Source: an uncultured Bacteroidota bacterium (lineage in GTDB: Bacteria; Bacteroidota; Bacteroidia; UKL13-3). Taken from it: a DNA stretch of 64,000 nucleotides. The notes under the pieces are model-generated. The model saw only the letters and a list, made by a program, of their open reading frames with translations, was not told the DNA's origin and ran no database searches. Shown here piece by piece: positions 59,799-64,000 of the stretch (position 1 is the first letter of the stretch; every line of letters begins with the position of its first letter). The stretch covers positions 1-64,000 of the forward strand of contig CAISCU010000011.1 in the NCBI GenBank assembly GCA_903883965.1, given 5' to 3'. The position numbers and the translations under genes were made by a program.

Positions 59799-61109
59799 AT
59801 GCAAACACCCTTATGGCTTGTGAGCCCTTTTTTTATCTTGTTGCTCAGCATTGCTATTTTACCTGTCATGCAACCAAAATTATGGCACAAGTGGTATAAA
59901 GTTTTGTCTTTAGGCTTAGGACTATTGGTTGGAATGTACTATGTTCTTTTTATAGGAAATATTGCATTGCCTATTGAAGCCTTTTCAGAATACTTTTCTT
60001 TTATTTCATTAATGGTATTGTTGTATGTGGCAAGTGGTGGTATATTTTTGTTTATTGATAGGCCCTCTAATGTATTGAATAATTGTGTTTTCTTATTGCT
60101 GGCTGCAATAGCAAGCAATTTAATTGGTACAACTGGTGCTTCTATTTTATTGATTAGACCATTTATTCGCTTAAACCGTTACAGGGTAAAAGCCTATCAC
60201 ATTGTCTTTTTTATATTTATTGTTTCAAATATGGGGGGCATGTTAACGCCCATTGCCGATCCCCCTTTATTTATTGGGTTTTTAAAAGGAGTTCCTTTTA
60301 CATGGACATTGTTTCAATTGTGGTTGCCATGGATAACTGGGCTTGGTATGTGTTTACTTGCATTTTGTTTTTTTGATAGCCGGAACAAAGTTTTGAATGC
60401 AATTGATAGCGATACAAAACACAGCGGCAAAATTGTGATACAAGGTAAAAGGAATTTTATTTGGTTAGGCATTGCAGTGGGTTCAGTATTTCTAGATCCT
60501 GTATTATTCAATTGGATTCCTACAATTCATTACCATGGGCAATCCATTTCATACTTGAGAGAATGTTTACAACTAGCAATTGCATTTATTTGTTACCGCA
60601 CTGCCAATCAGAAGGCATTACTTAGCAACGATTTTAATTTTACCCCAATTGTAGAAGTGGTGTTTTTATTTTTTGGTATTTTTTTGAGCATGATTCCATT
60701 GGTAGAATGGTTAACATTGGCTGTTCAAAATAGTCCATTGGCCTCCAATGTGAATATGCCAATGTTGTTTGGCTTAACTGGATTTTTCTCGAGTTTTTTA
60801 GACAATGCCCCAACTTACTTGTGTATGTTTACCATGATGCTAGCTGCCAATGGCCTTTCAGTTCATTCAATAGCAGATGTTCAGGTATTTTTAAATGGAA
60901 ATGAAAGCCAATTGCTGGCTGCTATTTCTGTGTCTTCAGTAGTTTTTGGCGCCATGACTTATATAGGGAATGGTCCTAATTTAATGGTTAAATACATTGC
61001 TGAACATGCCGGTATTAAGATGCCGTCATTTGGGGCATATATTTTGCGTTTTTCCTTACCCATTTTATTGCCCATATTTGCGGTGATGTATTTGCTGTAC
61101 TTTAGATAA
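59799..61109 (+). CDS. NhaD-like sodium:proton antiporter or related ion transporter
   Basis: A 436-residue protein with about 12 membrane segments of the ion transporter superfamily. Motifs include 'LLVGMYYVLFIGN', 'LVNNSG'-equivalent 'ASNLIGTTGASILLIRPFIR', 'SNMGGMLTPIADPPLFIGFLKG' (given as 'GGMLTPIADPPLFIGFL') and the C-terminal counterpart 'FFSSFLDNAPTYLC' with 'GAMTYIGNGPNLMVKYIAE'. These two re-entrant loops are typical of the NhaD/CitM group. Na+/H+ exchange is the most likely function, but dicarboxylate transport is possible. It is followed after 4 bp by the GT2 gene. Confidence 0.82.
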   Translation: MQTPLWLVSPFFILLLSIAILPVMQPKLWHKWYKVLSLGLGLLVGMYYVLFIGNIALPIEAFSEYFSFISLMVLLYVASGGIFLFIDRPSNVLNNCVFLLLAAIASNLIGTTGASILLIRPFIRLNRYRVKAYHIVFFIFIVSNMGGMLTPIADPPLFIGFLKGVPFTWTLFQLWLPWITGLGMCLLAFCFFDSRNKVLNAIDSDTKHSGKIVIQGKRNFIWLGIAVGSVFLDPVLFNWIPTIHYHGQSISYLRECLQLAIAFICYRTANQKALLSNDFNFTPIVEVVFLFFGIFLSMIPLVEWLTLAVQNSPLASNVNMPMLFGLTGFFSSFLDNAPTYLCMFTMMLAANGLSVHSIADVQVFLNGNESQLLAAISVSSVVFGAMTYIGNGPNLMVKYIAEHAGIKMPSFGAYILRFSLPILLPIFAVMYLLYFR

Positions 61110-61113
61110 TTTT

Positions 61114-61857
61114 ATGCTGAACGGAAAGAAAATAATAGTGGTATTACCGGCTTATAATGCTGAAAAAACACTCGAAAAAACATACAAAGAAATTCCATTT
61201 GACATTGTAGATGATGTTATTTTGGTTGATGACGCCAGTAAAGATCATACCAGTGAATTGGGTGCTCGTATTGGAATTAGACACGTTATCAGACACGAGA
61301 AAAACAAAGGATATGGTGGCAATCAAAAAACATGTTACAACAAAGCGCTTGAATTGGGTGCAGATATTGTAATCATGTTGCATCCCGATTACCAATACAC
61401 CCCGCATTTAATTCATGCCATGAGCAGTATCATTGCTTATGAGGTGTATCCAGTAGTATTTGGTTCTCGAATTTTAGGAATGGGCGCCTTAAAAGGAGGT
61501 ATGCCATTGTATAAATTTGTTTTCAACCGCATGCTCACTTTGTTCCAAAATATTCTCATGCACCAGAAACTATCAGAATACCATACTGGCTATAGGGCTT
61601 TTAGTGCAAAGGCATTGCAAACTGTTCCCTACGAAGTATGTAGTGACGATTTTGTGTTTGACAATGAAATTACGGCTCAATTGTTCATGCACAATTTTGA
61701 AATTGGAGAGGTTACTTGTCCAACAAAATATTTTCCAGAGGCTTCTTCCATTAACTTTAAACGCAGCAGTATATATGGATTGGGTGTCATTAGAACATCA
61801 ATTTATTACAGGCTACACAAGTGGGGCTTAGGCTCATTTAGAATTTTTAAAAAATAA
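61114..61857 (+). CDS. glycosyltransferase family 2 (dolichyl-phosphate mannose synthase-like)
   Basis: A 247-residue GT-A enzyme. 'IIVVLPAYNAEKTLEKTYKEI' (given as 'IVVLPAYNAEKTLEKT'), 'DDVILVDDASKDHTSELG' with the DDAS motif, 'HEKNKGYGGNQKTCYNKALEL' (quoted as 'EKNKGYGGNQKTCYNKAL'), 'ADIVIMLHPDYQY' with HPD instead of the usual DxD, and 'EYHTGYRAFSAKAL' match the DPM1/GT2 subgroup common in Bacteroidota. No membrane helix is seen, so it acts on cytoplasmic or lipid-linked acceptors. It follows the transporter gene after 4 bp and precedes the CvfB-like gene by 10 bp. Confidence 0.9.
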   Translation: MLNGKKIIVVLPAYNAEKTLEKTYKEIPFDIVDDVILVDDASKDHTSELGARIGIRHVIRHEKNKGYGGNQKTCYNKALELGADIVIMLHPDYQYTPHLIHAMSSIIAYEVYPVVFGSRILGMGALKGGMPLYKFVFNRMLTLFQNILMHQKLSEYHTGYRAFSAKALQTVPYEVCSDDFVFDNEITAQLFMHNFEIGEVTCPTKYFPEASSINFKRSSIYGLGVIRTSIYYRLHKWGLGSFRIFKK

Positions 61858-61867
61858 CAAACAACGC

Positions 61868-62716
61868 ATGCAGCCTGAATTAGGAAAGACACTCACGCTT
61901 AAAGTGAAAAATAAATTGAATACCGATTGGGTCATTCAAGCCGGAAATCAGGTAGTGCTTTTGCCTGAAGAAGAAGCACCTCATGGATTACAAATTGGCG
62001 ACTTCATTAGTGTCATTTTGTATTTGAATACAAAAGGTGAATTAGTTGCCAGTGCGCAACCAGCCATTGCAGAGGTGGGGCAGAATGCCAGTTTAAGAGT
62101 GGTTGCCAGTTCTGAAACAGGAGCTTTTTTAGATTGGGGTTTGCCCAAGGATTTGTTTTTACCAAGGACCAAACAAAAACGCATGCCTGAAGTAGGAGAG
62201 TATGTTTTTGTAAGGGTGTTTTTTGATACGTTTAGCAACCGTTTGGCTGCTTCTGCATTAGAAGAAGATTTATTTAGCAATGAAAACCACCAATTAAAAG
62301 AAATGCAATTGGTAAAATTGAAATTGTTTAAAAGTACCCCTATGGGCTATTTAATGATTGTCAATAACCAGCACATTGGTATGTTGTATAACAATGAAGT
62401 GTTTGCTGCTGTTCAGCCCAATGTGGAACTTGAAGGGTATGTGAAAAAGGTAAAAGAAAACAACCTCATTGACGTTGTTTTGGGCAAGCCGGGTTACCAA
62501 AAAGTGGGCGATCAAACCCAACAAATTTTACAGTTACTCAAAGAGGCCAATGGCTATTTACCTTATCATGATAAATCAGACCCTGAGGAAATTTATAGGG
62601 TGTTTGGAATGAGTAAAAAGAACTTTAAAATGTGTGTAGGAAATTTGTTCAGAGAAAAGAAAATTCAATTGCTTTCTGATGGCATTGAGTTGGTAGGAAA
62701 AACCAAAAAACCTTAG
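61868..62716 (+). CDS. CvfB-like protein with S1 RNA-binding domains
   Basis: A 282-residue protein with S1-type OB-folds and a winged-helix end. 'IGDFISVILYLNTKGELVAS', 'GAFLDWGLPKDLFLP', 'VGEYVFVRVFFDTFSNRLAAS' and 'LIDVVLGKPGYQKVGDQTQQ' are the S1-like elements; 'DPEEIYRVFGMSKKNFKMCVGNLFREKKIQL', given as 'IYRVFGMSKKNFKMCVGNL', is the C-terminal winged helix. CvfB proteins bind RNA and influence virulence gene expression in staphylococci; the function here is unknown. Its 3' end overlaps folD (convergent) by 4 bp. Confidence 0.9.
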   Translation: MQPELGKTLTLKVKNKLNTDWVIQAGNQVVLLPEEEAPHGLQIGDFISVILYLNTKGELVASAQPAIAEVGQNASLRVVASSETGAFLDWGLPKDLFLPRTKQKRMPEVGEYVFVRVFFDTFSNRLAASALEEDLFSNENHQLKEMQLVKLKLFKSTPMGYLMIVNNQHIGMLYNNEVFAAVQPNVELEGYVKKVKENNLIDVVLGKPGYQKVGDQTQQILQLLKEANGYLPYHDKSDPEEIYRVFGMSKKNFKMCVGNLFREKKIQLLSDGIELVGKTKKP

Positions 62717-63573
62717 CTGTTTTGTACAGCTTGTAAAGTATTGAGCAAAAGTCCTACTCGGGTCATTGGCCCAACTCCTCCTGGTACAGGTGTTATCCAA
62801 CTGCATTTGGGTGCTACATTGGCAAAATCAACATCCCCTTTTAATAAATATCCTTTTGGGTGATTGCTGTCTTCAACTCGTGTAATACCCACATCAATGA
62901 CGATGGCACCTTCTTTTACCATTTCAGCTTTTAAAAATTCTGGAATGCCTACTGCGGCTATAATGATATCTGCTTGTAAGCAAATTTCTTTCATGTTCAC
63001 TGTTTTGCTATGGCATGTAGTTACCGTGCAATTTTTTTGCAACATCAATACACCCATAGGCTTGCCAACAATATCGCTGCGACCAATAATGACACAGTGT
63101 TTGCCGGTAGTTTCAATGTTGTAATGTTCGAGCATTTGTACAATGCCATAAGGAGTAGCCGGTAAAAAGCAAGGCAATCCTTTGAACATATAGCCTACAT
63201 TCATAGGGTGAAAACCATCTACATCTTTTTTAAAACTGATGGTTTCGGTAATTTCTTTTTCAGGAATGTGTTTTGGAAGTGGCAATTGCACGATCAAGCC
63301 ATCTATTTCGGGGTTGTTATTGATTTGGATGATTTCTTGAATAAGGGCTTCCTTGCTAATATTGGCGTCAAAATGCAATACAGTTGATTGAAAACCAACT
63401 TCCGCACAATCTTTTGCTTTTGCGTTTACATAGGTCATGCTGGCACCATCTGAACCAACTAAAATAGCTGCCAAATGAGGTGTTTTTTTGCCAGCTTGTT
63501 GAAGTTGTTCAACAGCTTTTTTTATCTTGCCTTTGAGTTCTTTGGCTACTTCGTTTCCGTTTAAAAGATTCAT
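62713..63573 (-). CDS. folD: bifunctional methylene-THF dehydrogenase/methenyl-THF cyclohydrolase
   Basis: The 286-residue FolD interconverts one-carbon forms of tetrahydrofolate. Typical segments are 'LAAILVGSDGASMTYVNAKAKDC' (given as 'VGSDGASMTYVNAKAKDC') with the catalytic Lys, 'DGLIVQLPLPKHI', 'KDVDGFHPMNVG', 'CVIIGRSDIVGKPMGVLM' and 'PVPGGVGPMTRVGLL'. The ATG at 63573 is used; a TTG at 63585 would add four residues and overlap the upstream gene. It follows the DUF1569 gene by 1 bp and converges with the CvfB-like gene. Confidence 0.97.
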   Translation of the reverse strand: MNLLNGNEVAKELKGKIKKAVEQLQQAGKKTPHLAAILVGSDGASMTYVNAKAKDCAEVGFQSTVLHFDANISKEALIQEIIQINNNPEIDGLIVQLPLPKHIPEKEITETISFKKDVDGFHPMNVGYMFKGLPCFLPATPYGIVQMLEHYNIETTGKHCVIIGRSDIVGKPMGVLMLQKNCTVTTCHSKTVNMKEICLQADIIIAAVGIPEFLKAEMVKEGAIVIDVGITRVEDSNHPKGYLLKGDVDFANVAPKCSWITPVPGGVGPMTRVGLLLNTLQAVQNS

Positions 63574-63574
63574 A

Positions 63575-64000
63575 TTACAATCCAAATTGTTTGAGGTGAT
63601 GGTCTAAGTGTTTGTACATGCCTTTGCCATATTGTTCTGGGCTTATTTTACCGTAAAATGGATTAGGATGTGTGGTACATGCAGCTTCACCTGCAACAGA
63701 AAAATTGCGCATAATTTCTAGCAATTTTGTTTTTTCAATTTCAAATTCAGGCTGGTTACTGATGATATAATTGGGTGAAGTATGAGTGCTTTTAGGCCAA
63801 GGTTTATCGTTGTAAAAGCTCGATTTGAACAATGGTCCTAAAATTCTACCAATGAACAGTCGTTCTTCTTTGATACTGCCATTGGCAACTTCAAATGTTT
63901 TGTAACAATGCAAACACATTTGTGCTGCATTCATTTTTCCCCACAAGGCTTTGCTATTGGCTTCTAGTCTCTGCAGTCTTTGGGTCAATTCAGCAAGTAC
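63575..64000 (-). CDS. DUF1569/DinB-like protein, 5' end cut by the window edge
   Basis: The frame is open to the last base of the window (the four codons 5' of the TTG at 63988 read V-L-A-E), so the true start lies outside. The visible part is DUF1569-like: 'LEANSKALWGKMNAAQMCLHC', given as 'SKALWGKMNAAQMCLHC', 'ILGPLFKSSFYNDKPWPKST' and 'HPNPFYGKISPEQYGKGMYKHLDHHLKQF' (given as 'YGKGMYKHLDHHLKQFG'). The His pattern is that of the DinB four-helix fold, which can bind a metal ion. The role is unknown. folD follows after 1 bp. Confidence 0.85.
   Translation of the reverse strand, partial: VLAELTQRLQRLEANSKALWGKMNAAQMCLHCYKTFEVANGSIKEERLFIGRILGPLFKSSFYNDKPWPKSTHTSPNYIISNQPEFEIEKTKLLEIMRNFSVAGEAACTTHPNPFYGKISPEQYGKGMYKHLDHHLKQFGL

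Overview
The window looks like chromosomal DNA of a free-living, aerobically respiring member of the Bacteroidota. The evidence is several proteins with type IX secretion (T9SS) C-terminal sorting domains of both A and B type, a large C25-family PorU2-like sortase, a TonB-dependent receptor, the Bacteroidota-style subunit order of an aa3-type cytochrome oxidase operon, and two promoters close to the Bacteroidota consensus (TTG, 19 to 21 bp, TAnnTTTG). The DNA is AT-rich throughout. Assignment below phylum is not safe from this sequence; a Chitinophagia/Sphingobacteriia-like lineage is a guess. I found no rRNA, no convincing tRNA, no CRISPR array and no transposase.

Layout. 1-2.9 kb: coaE and a PcrA/UvrD helicase. 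2.9-8.1 kb: an accessory block. Two near-identical 61-bp hairpin repeats (2944-3004 and 7173-7233) bracket a very AT-rich segment with two T9SS cargo genes, followed by three small unknown ORFs on the minus strand. 8.3-13.7 kb: plus-strand genes of mixed function: a basic lipoprotein, a PhnB-like protein, a methyltransferase, a GNAT acetyltransferase, a GH53 galactanase, a CarF/TMEM189-type plasmalogen desaturase, a small membrane protein and an M20 dipeptidase. 13.8-21.7 kb: PorU2-like sortase, SPFH protein, glycosyltransferase, lipoprotein. 21.7-24.3 kb: recA, ssb and a DOPA-dioxygenase family gene.

24.3-37.0 kb is one long minus-strand run: a WD40 protein, cytochrome oxidase subunit II (with an N-terminal cytochrome c domain), subunit I, heme A synthase, heme O synthase, two subunit III genes, subunit IV, SCO, DUF420, a small Cys-pair protein, DUF983, a DCC protein and a TonB receptor. 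Together these encode the terminal oxidase, its heme A supply and its copper-loading factor. 37-42.8 kb: surE, a thioredoxin-like lipoprotein, an LpoB plus TPR-lipoprotein pair, a low-molecular-weight phosphatase, a UbiA prenyltransferase and a DUF502 protein.

42.8-46.7 kb: dnaX, whose gamma frame ends just after an 11-A run while the tau C-terminal region continues in the -1 frame (a frameshift or transcriptional-slippage candidate), the S6-S18-L9 ribosomal operon and riboflavin synthase. 46.7-53.1 kb: a large T9SS type-B cargo protein and sdhCAB. 53.3-64 kb: pyrD, a cysteine-free HesB-like protein, a MacB/FtsX-type permease, an LTA-synthase-like sulfatase-fold protein, a lipid kinase, ruvB, an NhaD-like transporter, a GT2 glycosyltransferase, a CvfB-like S1 protein, folD and a DUF1569 gene cut by the window edge.

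The items most worth following up are the dnaX slippage site, the repeat-bracketed AT-rich segment, the CarF homologue, the cytochrome c-subunit II fusion, and three proteins whose usual catalytic or ligand cysteines are missing or reduced. No clearly new multi-gene system was recognised; the least explained stretch is 7.3-8.1 kb.
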